A DNA stretch of 46,607 bases from assembly GCA_003550565.1 (NCBI GenBank), contig PUKQ01000188.1:1-46607 (forward strand), written 5' to 3'. This document shows, piece by piece, positions 16,339 through 26,259 of this stretch. The notes under the pieces are model-generated. The model was not told where the DNA came from, ran no database searches, and was given only the letters and a program-made list of their open reading frames with translations. The number at the start of each line of letters is the position of its first letter. Position 1 is the stretch's first letter. A program made the position numbers and the translations under genes. Source of the DNA: Syntrophomonadaceae bacterium. Lineage in GTDB: Bacteria > Bacillota > Dethiobacteria > DTU022 > PWGO01.

Positions 16339-17520
16339 ATGAAAATTGGTATATTTACAGATAGTTTTAAACCCTATACAAGCGGTGTGGTTCGTTCCAT
16401 AGAGATATTTACCAAGCAATATATAGAAAAAGGTCATAAAGTATATATTTTTGGGCCTGATTACCCGCTTTTTAAAACTAAGGATAAACCAAGAGAAGAG
16501 GGTGTTTATAGATTTCTTTCTATTCGCGCCCCAACTTTTTCTGAATATAACATACCCATTCCTGTTTCACCCCAGATAAGGAACACGGTTAGAAAAATTG
16601 GATTGGATATTATCCATGCTCATTCTCCTTTTTTGCTCGGCAGAATGGGATACAGGGTGGCACGTCGCACAAATATACCCCTTGTTTTCACTCATCATAC
16701 ATTGTATGAACAATATGCCCATTATGTCCCCTTCCCCCATAAAGCATCGCGTAGAATGATACTTAATATGGGGCGAGATTTTTGTAATAAATGCAGCCTG
16801 GTTGTTGCTCCCTCCCGCTCCATTAATTTTTATTTACGCCAAATAGGAGTGCGTGCTCCTATTCAAACAATCCCAACCGGTATAGAGTTGAAAGAGTTTG
16901 AGGATATTGACAACAGATGGTTGCATAGGAATTACGGAATTAATGAAAAGGAAAAAATTCTTTTATTTGTGGGCCGGCTTGGGCCGGAAAAAAACTTACC
17001 TTTTTTAATTAGAGCTTTTAAACAAATTCAAAATAGACTACCTCATACCAGGTTGGTTATTGTAGGCAGTGGACCTCAAAAAGACTATTTGCAAAAGTTG
17101 TGTTCAGATTCCGGAGTTCAAGATAGTGTGATATTTACCGGTTTGCTGCCTCGTCAAGTCATTGTTCATTGTTTTGCCAGTGCCGATATTTTTACTTTTC
17201 CTTCAGTTTCTGAAACTCAGGGTTTAGTAATCGGCGAAGCCAAGGCTGCAGGTTTACCCATCGTTGCCATTAAAGCGTTTGGAACTTCGGATATGGTTTC
17301 ACACAGTGAAGATGGATTTTTAACCGATGCAACTCTGAATAGTTATACAAATAGAATCCTTCAGCTTTTGCAAAATGAAAAGCTTTATGAGGAAATGAGT
17401 TTAAATGCCAAAACGAATGCCCAATATATATCTGCTTCATATTGTGCTGATCTAATGTTAGAAAGCTATACAGAGTTAATAGAAAGGAAAAAATATCCCG
17501 GCAGGCTAATTGTTAGTTAA
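16339..17520 (+). CDS. Family 4 glycosyltransferase
   Basis: A 393-residue GT-B glycosyltransferase. The acceptor domain starts with IGIFTDSFKPYTSGV; the nucleotide-sugar domain has FVGRLGPEKNL and the EX7E motif in SETQGLVIGEAKAAGLP. Overall it looks like the group that includes diacylglycerol glucosyltransferases and mannosyltransferases, so a membrane glycolipid product is possible but unproven. AAAGGTGG lies 7 bases before the ATG. A TATAAT at 16313-16318 may be its -10 element, but no convincing -35 accompanies it. It is a single gene convergent with gltX. Confidence 0.88.
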   Translation: MKIGIFTDSFKPYTSGVVRSIEIFTKQYIEKGHKVYIFGPDYPLFKTKDKPREEGVYRFLSIRAPTFSEYNIPIPVSPQIRNTVRKIGLDIIHAHSPFLLGRMGYRVARRTNIPLVFTHHTLYEQYAHYVPFPHKASRRMILNMGRDFCNKCSLVVAPSRSINFYLRQIGVRAPIQTIPTGIELKEFEDIDNRWLHRNYGINEKEKILLFVGRLGPEKNLPFLIRAFKQIQNRLPHTRLVIVGSGPQKDYLQKLCSDSGVQDSVIFTGLLPRQVIVHCFASADIFTFPSVSETQGLVIGEAKAAGLPIVAIKAFGTSDMVSHSEDGFLTDATLNSYTNRILQLLQNEKLYEEMSLNAKTNAQYISASYCADLMLESYTELIERKKYPGRLIVS

Positions 17521-17580
17521 TGCTATGTAAATAATATCAAAATGATCTAAAATAATATTTAATTATGATGTCTAAAACGA

Positions 17581-19059
17581 TTATGAATATGAAGAAGATT
17601 GGATTTTTTCCAGAGCTTGCTCCAACCGTTGTATTGTCTTTTCCTTTCCTAAAATCAAGATAGTTTCAATTAAATCGGGGCCCATAGTTTTTCCGGTTAC
17701 CGCTAATCTAACCGGTTTGTTTAATTGGCCTGCTGAAACGTCCAATTCCTTATGTGAATCTTGAAATGTTTTTTCAAGGTTTTCTCTGGTGAAATTATCT
17801 AATGCTTTAAGGTTATTGATAAGTGTTTTTAAAATACTATAAACTCCTTCTTTGCCAAATATTTTTTTTATGGCTGTTTCTTCGTAATAAAAATCATCGC
17901 AGAAAAAGTAGTCAACAGCATCAGCAAGTTCTTCGAAAGTCTTTACCCGATCATTCATCACATTAATAACAGCATTAACCTTTTGTTTCTGTTCGGTGGT
18001 AATATCTTCGGATACAAATCCCTTCTCTTGTAAAAATGGCAGAGAAAGCTCTGTAAGCCGGTCAGGGTCGCCTTCTTTAAAATAATGGCTGTTAATCCAG
18101 GTAATCTTTTTAATATCATAAATAGCAGCAGTTTTTACCACTCTATCTAAAGAAAAATGATTTTTTATTTCTTCTAACGGTAAGATCTCTTCTTCCCCGG
18201 GCGGTGACCATCCAAGTAGAGCCAGATAATTGATTACTGCTTCCGGTAGATATCCTTTTTCCTTAAATTCTTGAACGGAAGTCGCCCCATGTCTTTTACT
18301 TAATTTGCTTTTATCCGGTGCCAAAATCATAGGTACATGAGCATAATCAGACATTGAATATTTCAAAGCGCTGCAGATAAGCTGTTGCCGAGGAGTGTTG
18401 GAAAGATGCTCTTCAGCCCTTATTACATGAGATATTTTCATATGCCAATCATCAACAACAGTGGCAAAATTATATGTAGGCGAACCATTAGATTTTAATA
18501 TAATAAAATCATCTAGATGTATATTAGCAAAGCTTACTTCTCCTCTTATGAGATCATCAACTACAGTTTCTCCTTCATCGGGGGACAAAAAGCGAATAAC
18601 CGTGTTTTCCATATCTTCTCCCGGGGAAATATGATCGTTTTTCCCGCTTTTTTCCCGGCATGTCCCGGGATAGATAAACGGCTGTCCTTTTTGCCGGTAT
18701 TTTTCTCTTTCTCGGGCCAGTTCTTCCACAGTACAATAACAACGGTAAGCTTTGCCTGCTTCTAAAAGTCGATTAACTTCGTTAATGTAAAGCTCATACC
18801 TCTGAGATTGAAAATATGGACTATATTCTCCCCCTTTTTCCGGTCCTTCATCCCAATCCAAGCCTAACCAGCGCATTGCTTCTAATATACCTTTCCAATA
18901 ATATTCATGAGAACGTTCCGTGTCTGTATCATCGATGCGTAAAACAAATGCGCCGTTGTTTTTTCGCGCAAACAACCAATTAAATAAAGCTGTTCTCGCT
19001 CCGCCGATATGTAATTCTCCCGTTGGGCTGGGCGCAAATCTTACTCTTATTGGTGACAA
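17581..19059 (-). CDS. gltX: Glutamyl-tRNA synthetase
   Basis: Class I aminoacyl-tRNA synthetase that charges tRNA-Glu. It shows the N-terminal RFAPSPTGELHIGGARTA (HIGH-type motif) and KLSKRHG (KMSKS-type motif), with a C-terminal anticodon-binding region. About 492 residues is normal. The TTG at 19059 is preferred because AGGAG lies 9 bases upstream; another TTG at 19065 has only 3 bases of spacing. It lies 50 bases after prs and is probably the last gene of the mtnA-apt-mtnP-prs-gltX unit. Whether it also charges tRNA-Gln (as GluRS does with GatCAB) cannot be told from this window. Confidence 0.96.
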   Translation of the reverse strand: MSPIRVRFAPSPTGELHIGGARTALFNWLFARKNNGAFVLRIDDTDTERSHEYYWKGILEAMRWLGLDWDEGPEKGGEYSPYFQSQRYELYINEVNRLLEAGKAYRCYCTVEELAREREKYRQKGQPFIYPGTCREKSGKNDHISPGEDMENTVIRFLSPDEGETVVDDLIRGEVSFANIHLDDFIILKSNGSPTYNFATVVDDWHMKISHVIRAEEHLSNTPRQQLICSALKYSMSDYAHVPMILAPDKSKLSKRHGATSVQEFKEKGYLPEAVINYLALLGWSPPGEEEILPLEEIKNHFSLDRVVKTAAIYDIKKITWINSHYFKEGDPDRLTELSLPFLQEKGFVSEDITTEQKQKVNAVINVMNDRVKTFEELADAVDYFFCDDFYYEETAIKKIFGKEGVYSILKTLINNLKALDNFTRENLEKTFQDSHKELDVSAGQLNKPVRLAVTGKTMGPDLIETILILGKEKTIQRLEQALEKIQSSSYS

Positions 19060-19109
19060 ATACAACCACTCCTATCCATATATATAAGTTACTTGCTGCT
19101 TTTTTTTGT

Positions 19110-20060
19110 TTATTTGGTTTCAAATAGTTCGCTAATAGAGCGTTCCTCATGAATTCTGATGATTGCTTCGCCCATTAAATCAGCCACAGATAAAGTTTTA
19201 ATTAAATTAATTGTTTTTTCCGGTGGCAGTTGTATTGTGTTTGTTGCCACTACTTCTTTGATGACAGAATCCTTTAATTTTTCTACTGAAGAACCTGATA
19301 ATACGGGATGGGTACAGCAGGCATAAACTTCATGCGCACCTTCTTCCAGTAAAGTCTTGGCTCCCAATACAATTGTTTCGGCGGTATCTATCATATCATC
19401 TACCATGATAGCGGTTTTACCTTTTACATCACCTATAATGCTATAAACCTCAGCTTCATTGGGAGCTTTCCTCCTTTTATCAACAATGGCAATGGGCATA
19501 TCCAAGAAATCAGCCAAATGCCTGGCCCTGGTTACTCCACCCAGGTCAGGAGAAACCACGACTCCTGCAGATACCTGTTGATCCCGAAAATAATTAGCTA
19601 ATAGCGGAATGCTGGTCAGATGATCAAAAGGGATATTAAAGAATCCTTGAATTTGTCCGGCGTGAAGATCCATAGCCACAACTCTATTTGCGCCCGCAGC
19701 AGTGAGTAAATCAGCAATAAGCTTTGCTGTAATAGGGTCTCGCGCTCTAGTTTTGCGATCTTGCCGGGCATAACCGTAATAAGGTATCACTGCGTTTACC
19801 GATCTGGACGAAGCGCGTTTAAGAGCGTCAATTAAAATAAGCAGTTCGATAATATTTTCATTGATAGGCGCACTTAGGGATTGAATTATAAATACATCTT
19901 GCCCCCTTACGCTTTCTTGGATGCCAATAGAAGTTTCTCCGTCGCTAAAACGGCCTAGCTGGGCTTTACCTAAAGATAACCCGATATATTGAGCAATTTG
20001 TTCGGCCAACGGCTGGTTAGACGAGCCGCTAAATACTTTCAACTTATTATTAGATCTCAC
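19110..20060 (-). CDS. prs: Ribose-phosphate pyrophosphokinase
   Basis: Makes PRPP from ribose 5-phosphate and ATP. Features seen are [30 protein letters not shown], the [14 protein letters not shown] loop, VVSPDLGGV, and the PRPP-binding motif [11 protein letters not shown]. Length (316 residues) is typical. The start is GTG, preceded by AAGGTGG. It is placed after apt and mtnP, so its product can directly feed adenine salvage by Apt. In many Firmicutes prs follows glmU; that arrangement is absent here. Confidence 0.96.
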   Translation of the reverse strand: MRSNNKLKVFSGSSNQPLAEQIAQYIGLSLGKAQLGRFSDGETSIGIQESVRGQDVFIIQSLSAPINENIIELLILIDALKRASSRSVNAVIPYYGYARQDRKTRARDPITAKLIADLLTAAGANRVVAMDLHAGQIQGFFNIPFDHLTSIPLLANYFRDQQVSAGVVVSPDLGGVTRARHLADFLDMPIAIVDKRRKAPNEAEVYSIIGDVKGKTAIMVDDMIDTAETIVLGAKTLLEEGAHEVYACCTHPVLSGSSVEKLKDSVIKEVVATNTIQLPPEKTINLIKTLSVADLMGEAIIRIHEERSISELFETK

Positions 20061-20148
20061 TATAAATTACCACCTTTTAAAATATTAGTTTTATTAACTT
20101 TAAAAACGAGTGATAACTAATATATTAAGATGTTATATACAATGTAAT

Positions 20149-20949
20149 TTACTCAATACGTGCATCATCTAATGCTGCTTCACAGGAGCACTGCTTATGA
20201 TCGGGAAAATTATCTATTGTTTCGTAAAGCAGTGTACGGAGCTTATCGTTGTTTTGTTTAAAAACTTTAAAAACTTCTTCTTTGGTAACAGGAGCAATAT
20301 CTTCCTGTCCTTCTAATCCTGCATCATAATCTGTAATTAAAGAAATATTTACATAGCATAATCCTAATTCTCTTGCCAGAATACTTTCAGGGTATTGGGT
20401 CATATTAATAACCTCCCAACCCATTTGATGAAACCATTTGCTTTCAGCGCGGGTTGAGAAACGCGGCCCTTGAATTACAACGACAACGCCTCTTTCATGC
20501 ACGGCATAATTTAATTCATGAGCTTTTTTAATAACTAATTCTCTTAATTGAGGGCAATATGGGTCAGCACCACTAATATGTGTAGCAACCGGGCCATCAT
20601 AAAATGTGTCTTTCCTACCTGAAGTCCGATCTACAAATTGATCGGCAATAACAAAATCTCCGGGTTTAACATTCGTTTGTAAACTGCCCGCAGCACAGGG
20701 GCCAATAATTGATTTTACACCTAATTTATACATAGCATACACATTAGCTCTGTAATTAATCATATGTGGCGGTAATGAATGATCTTTTCCGTGGCGAGGC
20801 AAAAAAGCAACTTTTTTGCCTTTTAAATTTGCTAAAGTTACTTTTTCACTGGGAAAACCATAGGGAGTTTCCACTTTTATTACCTCTACATCTTCCAAAA
20901 ACTCATAAAATCCGGATCCTCCAAAAACTCCAATTTCTGCGTAACTCAT
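20149..20949 (-). CDS. mtnP: S-methyl-5'-thioadenosine phosphorylase
   Basis: Phosphorolyses methylthioadenosine to adenine and 5-methylthioribose 1-phosphate. The N-terminus IGVFGGSGFYEF holds the phosphate-binding glycine loop; FLPRHGKDHSLPPHMINYRA and GPCAAGSL are family hallmarks, and NMTQYPE lies in the substrate pocket. At 266 residues it fits the trimeric PNP/MTAP family. The ATG at 20949 is chosen because AAAGGAG precedes it; the longer frame overlaps the end of apt and has no support. The products feed Apt (upstream gene) and MtnA. Confidence 0.93.
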   Translation of the reverse strand: MSYAEIGVFGGSGFYEFLEDVEVIKVETPYGFPSEKVTLANLKGKKVAFLPRHGKDHSLPPHMINYRANVYAMYKLGVKSIIGPCAAGSLQTNVKPGDFVIADQFVDRTSGRKDTFYDGPVATHISGADPYCPQLRELVIKKAHELNYAVHERGVVVVIQGPRFSTRAESKWFHQMGWEVINMTQYPESILARELGLCYVNISLITDYDAGLEGQEDIAPVTKEEVFKVFKQNNDKLRTLLYETIDNFPDHKQCSCEAALDDARIE

Positions 20950-20998
20950 AAAAAGCACTCCTTTGTTATAAGATTTTCGAATTTTATTATTTGTGAAT

Positions 20999-21544
20999 TT
21001 AACTCTCGTAACTTGCCAAAGAAAATATTTCATAATCTTGGAGTAGATCTCTACCATTTAGAAAAGATAATTCTACCAGCAGGGCAATGCCCCCTACTTT
21101 TCCCCCGCATTTCTCTACCAGGCTTGTGGTGGCTTTTAAAGTTCCTCCTGTAGCTAATAAATCATCGATGATAATAGTGTTAGTGCCTTTTACCAGCGCA
21201 TCTTCATGCATTTCTACCGTGGCTTCCCCATATTCTAGACTATAACTTTCTTTCAAAGTTGCATATGGCAATTTTCCTTCTTTTCTAACGGGAATAAAAG
21301 GCACCTGCAAATTATACGCGAGGGCGCCGCCGAAAATAAAACCTCGGGACTCCACACCTATAATGGCTTCTGCTTTATTTTGTTCACAAAACATATAGAA
21401 ATAATCCAGTACCTTTTTAAATAATAAGCCGTTTTGAAGCAATGTAGTTATATCTCTAAAAATTATTCCTTCCTTGGGAAAATCGTAAACATCTCTAATT
21501 GATCGCTTTATTTCTTCTTGAAAGTTTTTATCTATCTCTACCAA
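20999..21544 (-). CDS. apt: Adenine phosphoribosyltransferase
   Basis: Converts adenine and PRPP to AMP. DFPKEGIIFRDITTLL is the conserved N-terminal region, GVESRGFIFG contacts the base, and the PRPP-binding motif is IIIDDLLATGGTL. Length (181 residues) is normal. The start is TTG with AAGGAG 9 bases upstream. It lies between mtnA and mtnP, separated from mtnA by the REP-like hairpin, and probably recycles the adenine released by MtnP. Confidence 0.96.
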   Translation of the reverse strand: MVEIDKNFQEEIKRSIRDVYDFPKEGIIFRDITTLLQNGLLFKKVLDYFYMFCEQNKAEAIIGVESRGFIFGGALAYNLQVPFIPVRKEGKLPYATLKESYSLEYGEATVEMHEDALVKGTNTIIIDDLLATGGTLKATTSLVEKCGGKVGGIALLVELSFLNGRDLLQDYEIFSLASYES

Positions 21545-21585
21545 ATTATCTCACTCCTTTCAAATAAATTAAGTTTATTAAACAT

Positions 21586-21652
21586 GTAGCACGTACCCCG
21601 TCCCCCTGCTACATTCCCTTGCTGTGTAGCAAGGGGACGGGGTACGTGCTAC
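21586..21652. repeat. REP-like palindromic element 2, between mtnA and apt
   Basis: Arms 21586-21605 and 21633-21652 are perfect 20-base reverse complements (inner end CCCCGTCCCC / GGGGACGGGG). After one mismatched position a further seven pairs (TGCTACA / TGTAGCA) close an 11-base loop, giving a near-perfect 67-base hairpin. The GGGGACGG core is shared with the element at 13697-13782. Within this operon it could also affect RNA stability or termination. Confidence 0.8.
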
Positions 21653-21660
21653 GTTCATAA

Positions 21661-22701
21661 TCAACTACGGGTATTATAATAATATGATAAGTTTTTTGGA
21701 TAAGGTGGCTTTATTACCGCCCTTTCAGTTATAATGGCATTAATATATTTGGCCGGTGTTATGTCGAATGCCGGATTCCATACGCCGGCTCCTTCAGGGG
21801 CAATTCTTTGCCCATAGATATGTGTTACTTCTTCATACTTTCTTTCTTCAATAGGGACTTCTTTTCCTTCAAATAAATTAAAATCTATAGTAGAAAATGG
21901 TGCGGCCACATAAAACGGAATTTCATGCTCTTTTGCTAAAACTGCCAATCCATAAGTGCCTATTTTATTGGCGGTATCTCCATTGGCAGTTATCCGGTCC
22001 GCACCAACTATAACTAAATCTACTTTACCCAAACTCATTAAGCTGGCTGCCATGTTATCAGTAATAAGAACTGCGGGGATGTTTTCTTGAAGCATTTCCC
22101 ACATTGTTAATCTGGCACCCTGTAATAAAGGCCTGGTTTCATTTACATATGCTGTTATATTTTTGCCTGCCTTATGAGCTGCTCTAACCACGCCTAATGA
22201 TGTGCCATATCCTGCTGTAGCCAAAGCACCGGCATTACAATGATTCAAAATACTTGCTTGATATGGAATCAATGCATTTCCGTTATTTCCAATAGCCATA
22301 TTTGTTTCTATATCTTCATGAAAAATCTGGTGTGCTTCTTCCAGTAAAACACTTTTAAGCTTTTCGGTTTCGGTTATATTTTCTCTTTTCAATTTATTAA
22401 TCATGCGATTTAAACTCCACTGAAGATTGACAGCTGTAGGCCTGGTCAAAAATAATTCATGAGCTACCTCTTCGGTTTTATTAATCAACTTATCTTTTGT
22501 TGGAAAAGTTATGTTCATAATTCCCAGCACAAGCCCATAGGCTGCAGCCACACCTATTGCAGGAGCTCCTCTTACACTTAAGTTATTAATTGCCTCAGCT
22601 ACACATTGATAGTCGCTACAATAAATATACTCACTTTTTTGTGGTAATTTGGTTTGATCGAGAATTTTGAGTTGATTATTTTCCCAAAATAGTGATTTCA
22701 T
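21661..22701 (-). CDS. mtnA: S-methyl-5-thioribose-1-phosphate isomerase
   Basis: Isomerises 5-methylthioribose 1-phosphate to the ribulose form in the methionine salvage pathway. Seen are the N-terminal LSVRGAPAIGVAAAYG, HCNAGALATAGYGTSLG (catalytic Cys region), and GADRITANGDTANKIGTYG with the catalytic Asp. Length (346 residues) matches the family. The ATG follows AAGGAAGG. The later pathway enzymes (mtnB, mtnK, mtnW and others) are not in the window, so the product may go to another route such as a DHAP-type shunt. It is the first gene of the salvage unit. Confidence 0.94.
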   Translation of the reverse strand: MKSLFWENNQLKILDQTKLPQKSEYIYCSDYQCVAEAINNLSVRGAPAIGVAAAYGLVLGIMNITFPTKDKLINKTEEVAHELFLTRPTAVNLQWSLNRMINKLKRENITETEKLKSVLLEEAHQIFHEDIETNMAIGNNGNALIPYQASILNHCNAGALATAGYGTSLGVVRAAHKAGKNITAYVNETRPLLQGARLTMWEMLQENIPAVLITDNMAASLMSLGKVDLVIVGADRITANGDTANKIGTYGLAVLAKEHEIPFYVAAPFSTIDFNLFEGKEVPIEERKYEEVTHIYGQRIAPEGAGVWNPAFDITPAKYINAIITERAVIKPPYPKNLSYYYNTRS

Positions 22702-22754
22702 ATGCCTTCCTTTTTATATGATTAATATGAATTATAAATTAAACGTGCCCATAA

Positions 22755-22784
22755 AAAATATCCTAAGCTGCAATATTTTGTCAA
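22755..22784 (-). promoter_or_regulatory. Promoter of the mtnA-apt-mtnP-prs-gltX unit
   Basis: On the minus strand, TTGACA (22779-22784) and TATTTT (22755-22760) are 18 bases apart, about 50 bases before mtnA. No SAM riboswitch lies in this short leader, unlike metK. Confidence 0.65.
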
Positions 22785-22823
22785 ACTATATTTGCCTGAT
22801 TGCAAGCAAGATATAAAATAATC

Positions 22824-22855
22824 AAGGCCGAGATACATAAAGGTAGGTCGGCCTT
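22824..22855 (-). terminator. Terminator of metK
   Basis: AAGGCCGA (22824-22831) and TCGGCCTT (22848-22855) form a stem around a 16-base loop. On the minus strand it is followed by GATTATTTT. It sits between metK and the mtnA promoter. Confidence 0.75.
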
Positions 22856-22947
22856 AATTATTATTTCGTTACGGGTAAGGTACATTAGATTAAGCCCTAC
22901 ACGTATTTATGTTGTATTATATGATAGTTAATTCTTCAAATTTTTAT

Positions 22948-24153
22948 TTAAGACTTAGCTTCTTTTGCTTTTTCTTTTAATAATTCTACCTTATCTGTTT
23001 TTTCCCAGGTTAGATCAAGATCCTCGCGACCAAAATGTCCGTATGCAGCAATATTTCTGTAAATCGGCCTCCTTAATTGCAGGTTATCGATAATGGCCTG
23101 AGGCCTTAAATCAAATACTTCACGCACTATATTAGTTATTTGGTTTTCGGGTATTTTATTTGTGCCAAAAGTATCAATCAATAAAGAAACCGGTTTTGCA
23201 ACTCCAATGGCATAAGCTACCTGTATTTCACATTTACTTGCCAGCCCGGCAGCAACAATATTTTTTGCCACGTAACGTGCAGCGTAAGCTCCGGAACGGT
23301 CTACCTTTGTAGGATCCTTACCTGAAAATGCTCCTCCGCCGTGGCGAGCAAAACCTCCATAAGTATCTACTATTATTTTACGGCCTGTCAGGCCGGCATC
23401 CCCCATAGGTCCACCCACCACGAAACGCCCGGTAGGATTTACATAAAAGCGGGTGTTATTATCAATCAACTCGGCGGGAACAATTTCTTTGATAACTTTT
23501 TCAATTATATCTGATTTTATCTCTTCGGTAGTAACATCCTCACGATGCTGAGAAGATACTACCACAACATCTACTCTTGATGGCTTATCGTTTTCATATT
23601 CCACGGTCACCTGAGTTTTATCATCCGGCCTTAGATAGTCGAGGATACCATTTTTGCGGACAAATGTAAGGCGTTGAGACAATTTATGAGCAAGTGAAAT
23701 TGGCATTGGCATTAGCTCTGGGGTTTCATCGCAGGCAAATCCTACCATCATTCCTTGATCTCCGGCACCTATTTTATTATATTGATTTTCCCGATCTTGT
23801 TCGGATTTATATTCCATTGAAGCGTCAACACCCATAGCAATATCAGGAGATTGCTCATCAATAGAACTTAAAACCGCGCAGGTATCTCCATCAAAACCGA
23901 ACTTGGCTCTGGTATAGCCAATTTCCCTTACCTTATTTCTCACAATGGTGGGGATGTCCACATAACATTCCGTTGTTATTTCCCCGGCCACAAAAACCAA
24001 TCCGGTAGTTACTAAAGTTTCGGCAGCTACCCGACCCATGGGATCATGTTCCAAAATGGCATCAAGGATAGCATCTGAAACCTGGTCGGCAATCTTATCC
24101 GGATGTCCTTCTGTTACAGATTCTGAAGTAAATAAGACTCTTTCTTTTGTCAA
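22948..24153 (-). CDS. metK: S-adenosylmethionine synthetase
   Basis: Makes SAM from methionine and ATP. Seen are [16 protein letters not shown] at the N-terminus, [15 protein letters not shown], the central [20 protein letters not shown] and [16 protein letters not shown]. Length (401 residues) is normal. The start is TTG with AAAGGAGG about 10 bases upstream. Transcription is monocistronic, from its own promoter through a SAM-I riboswitch to a terminator. It neighbours the genes that clear methylthioadenosine, a by-product of SAM use. Confidence 0.97.
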   Translation of the reverse strand: MTKERVLFTSESVTEGHPDKIADQVSDAILDAILEHDPMGRVAAETLVTTGLVFVAGEITTECYVDIPTIVRNKVREIGYTRAKFGFDGDTCAVLSSIDEQSPDIAMGVDASMEYKSEQDRENQYNKIGAGDQGMMVGFACDETPELMPMPISLAHKLSQRLTFVRKNGILDYLRPDDKTQVTVEYENDKPSRVDVVVVSSQHREDVTTEEIKSDIIEKVIKEIVPAELIDNNTRFYVNPTGRFVVGGPMGDAGLTGRKIIVDTYGGFARHGGGAFSGKDPTKVDRSGAYAARYVAKNIVAAGLASKCEIQVAYAIGVAKPVSLLIDTFGTNKIPENQITNIVREVFDLRPQAIIDNLQLRRPIYRNIAAYGHFGREDLDLTWEKTDKVELLKEKAKEAKS

Positions 24154-24197
24154 TTTAATGTTTCCTCCTTTGTAATATTTTTAATTAAACAAAACAA

Positions 24198-24352
24198 AAA
24201 CCCCTTTGAAAAAAGAGGTTTGTAATGCCAACCTCCCCTATCTTTGAGAATAATTGTAATTACCATTATTCCCCGGGAATTAGCACCGCTAGCTCTTACG
24301 CCCGGTTGCTGGACTTCATAGGGCCCGTCCCTCCATCTCTCTTGATAAGAGT
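24198..24352 (-). promoter_or_regulatory. SAM-I riboswitch (S-box) of metK
   Basis: On the minus strand the leader starts with CTCTTATCAAGAGAG, followed by GGAGGGAC, GGCCCTATGAAG and CAGCAACCGG, the conserved S-box sequence. It ends in a terminator hairpin (arms AAACCTCTTT and AAAGGGGTTT followed by a T-run, about 24198-24222). SAM binding should favour termination and lower metK expression. Confidence 0.96.
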
Positions 24353-24380
24353 ATATTTTATTATTGCTTCAACGTTGTAA

Positions 24381-24409
24381 AGTATACTTCAGCCCTAAAG
24401 TATTGTCAA
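24381..24409 (-). promoter_or_regulatory. Promoter of metK
   Basis: On the minus strand, TTGACA (24404-24409) and TATACT (24381-24386) are 17 bases apart, directly upstream of the S-box. Confidence 0.85.
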
Positions 24410-24572
24410 TATACAATAAACGGTTTAAACCCTTTTTTACAGGCATTGATTAGATTTTATAAGGATTTGATTCGCATTTTCTTTAATTTAAGCTTACTTG
24501 CTATTTATTTTTCGGCATATGTAAAAAGCATTTATTTAAATATCTTTAAAAAAGGACTATTAATGGCGAAAA

Positions 24573-25709
24573 TTATCCCAGAATAGATAAAAGGATACCT
24601 GCTGCAATGGCAGAACCAATAACACCGGCCACATTTGGCCCCATTGCGTGCATCAATAAGTAATTATTGGGATTCGATTCTTTGCCTACTTTTTGAGAAC
24701 CTCTTGCAGCCATAGGAATTGCGGAAACTCCTGCCGAGCCTATAAGCGGATTTATTTTTCCACCGGAAAGCTTGTACATAATTTTCCCCATAATAACCCC
24801 CATAGCTGTGCCCAAAGCAAATGCACCCAGTCCCAATAGAATTATTGTTAAAGTATCTATAGTGAGAAAGTATTCCGCAGTTGCTTTTGCTCCAACAGAA
24901 AGGCCTAAAAATATAACTACTATATTATTAAGTTCATTTTGAGAGGCTTTACTTAATCGATCAGTTACACCGGACTCACGAAATAGATTACCTAACATTA
25001 ACATTCCTATTAATGGTAAAGCTTCCGGTATTAATAATCCTGAGAGAATGGTAACAATAATGGGGAAAAGTATTTTTTCTCTTTTGGAAACTAACCTTAA
25101 TTGTTCCATTTCTACATTTCTTTCTTTATTGGTTGTAAGTAGTTTCATAATAGGTGGCTGAATTAAAGGCACCAATGCCATATAAGAATAAGCAGCAATG
25201 GCAACTGAACCTAAAATTTCCGGTGCCAAAAGATTAGATAAAAAAATGGCTGTTGGGCCATCCGCGCCCCCGATAATTCCGATGGAACCTGCTTCCTGAG
25301 GTGTGAATCCCAATAAAAGTGCACCCAAAAAAGTAGCAAAAATGCCGAACTGAGCTGCTGCCCCCAACAGCAAAGTTATGGGGTTGGCAATAAGAGGGCC
25401 AAAATCTGTCATAGCTCCTACACCCAAAAATATAAGAGGTGGATATATGCCTAAATCCACTCCCAGAGATATATAATGTAATAATCCACCGATTATGCCT
25501 TCGGCCATTTTGGGTTCTGCCATTAAATCGCTTAAAGGCAGGTTTATCAACAATGCTCCAAAACCTATAGGCACCAGTAACAAAGGCTCATATTTTTTTA
25601 CAATGCCCAAATAAAGTAATATACACGCAATTACCAGCATTGCCAGCTCAGAAATATTGAGGTGATAAAAACCGGTAGCTTGCATAAAATCCGAAAACAT
25701 CTCCAGCAT
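24573..25709 (-). CDS. oadB: Na+-transporting carboxylic acid decarboxylase, beta subunit
   Basis: Membrane subunit of the biotin-dependent decarboxylases (OadB/GcdB/MmdB family) that couples removal of CO2 from carboxybiotin to Na+ export. About nine or more hydrophobic segments, [20 protein letters not shown] with the Na+-binding aspartate, and a C-terminal [15 protein letters not shown] are seen. The ATG at 25709 is preferred because AGGAGG lies 9 bases upstream; the GTG six bases earlier is too close. It ends the operon with a biotin carrier and a gamma subunit upstream. Which decarboxylase it serves cannot be told, because the alpha subunit is missing; methylmalonyl-CoA would fit the neighbouring 2-oxoacid oxidoreductase. 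Confidence 0.93.
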   Translation of the reverse strand: MLEMFSDFMQATGFYHLNISELAMLVIACILLYLGIVKKYEPLLLVPIGFGALLINLPLSDLMAEPKMAEGIIGGLLHYISLGVDLGIYPPLIFLGVGAMTDFGPLIANPITLLLGAAAQFGIFATFLGALLLGFTPQEAGSIGIIGGADGPTAIFLSNLLAPEILGSVAIAAYSYMALVPLIQPPIMKLLTTNKERNVEMEQLRLVSKREKILFPIIVTILSGLLIPEALPLIGMLMLGNLFRESGVTDRLSKASQNELNNIVVIFLGLSVGAKATAEYFLTIDTLTIILLGLGAFALGTAMGVIMGKIMYKLSGGKINPLIGSAGVSAIPMAARGSQKVGKESNPNNYLLMHAMGPNVAGVIGSAIAAGILLSILG

Positions 25710-25782
25710 TAACACTTGCCTCCTTTACCTGCAGGAAAAAACATATCTACTAACAAAGCAATGCTTACTAAACCGGTAATAA

Positions 25783-26259
25783 TTATGCTTCAATTTTAAT
25801 CATAGGATCTTTGCTGTTAACTGAATCTCCTTTGGAAACCATTACTTGAGTAACTTTTCCTGATACGGGAGAAGTTACTTCATTTTCCATTTTCATTGCT
25901 TCCAAAATAATGAGCACCTGATCTTTACTAACCATATCACCCTCTGCTACCTTTACATCAATAATAGAACCCGGCATAGGGGCTGCTACAACTTCTTCAT
26001 GCGCAGAAGAAGTTCTTTCTGCAGCAGGAGCTTCTTTTGGAGTGGAATCTACAGAAGTATTGGCTTTTGGGTGATAAGGTTCTTTCTTCTCATCCGCTGC
26101 TCCAAGTGCTTCTTGCTTTTTTTCTAAGCCGGATTGTGAAGTATCTTTTACCTTCTTTTGTTCTTCGTAACGAGGTAAATCTTCGTTAGTTTTCACTTCT
26201 TCAACTTCTACATTAAAGGTCTCACCATCGACGGTAACCTTAAAAGATTTTCTTACCAC
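25783..26259 (-). CDS. Biotin carrier subunit of a Na+-pumping decarboxylase
   Basis: A 158-residue biotinyl protein. An N-terminal VTVDGETFNVEVEEV segment is followed by a charged, Ala/Pro-rich flexible linker (about 30-85) and a C-terminal biotinyl domain (about 88-158). That domain contains APMPGSI and the biotinylation motif EAMKMEN with its target lysine. It carries CO2 from the carboxyltransferase to the beta subunit. The start is GTG with AAGGAGGG upstream, and it overlaps the end of the gamma subunit gene by 20 bases, implying translational coupling. Confidence 0.93.
   Translation of the reverse strand: MVRKSFKVTVDGETFNVEVEEVKTNEDLPRYEEQKKVKDTSQSGLEKKQEALGAADEKKEPYHPKANTSVDSTPKEAPAAERTSSAHEEVVAAPMPGSIIDVKVAEGDMVSKDQVLIILEAMKMENEVTSPVSGKVTQVMVSKGDSVNSKDPMIKIEA

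Noticed and set aside
20082-20123. Inverted repeat between mtnP and prs
   Set aside because: Nine-base AT-rich arms with a 24-base loop are easily expected by chance in this sequence.
20950-21057. N-terminal extension of MtnP overlapping apt
   Set aside because: It translates the apt end in another frame, and a good ribosome binding site precedes the downstream ATG.
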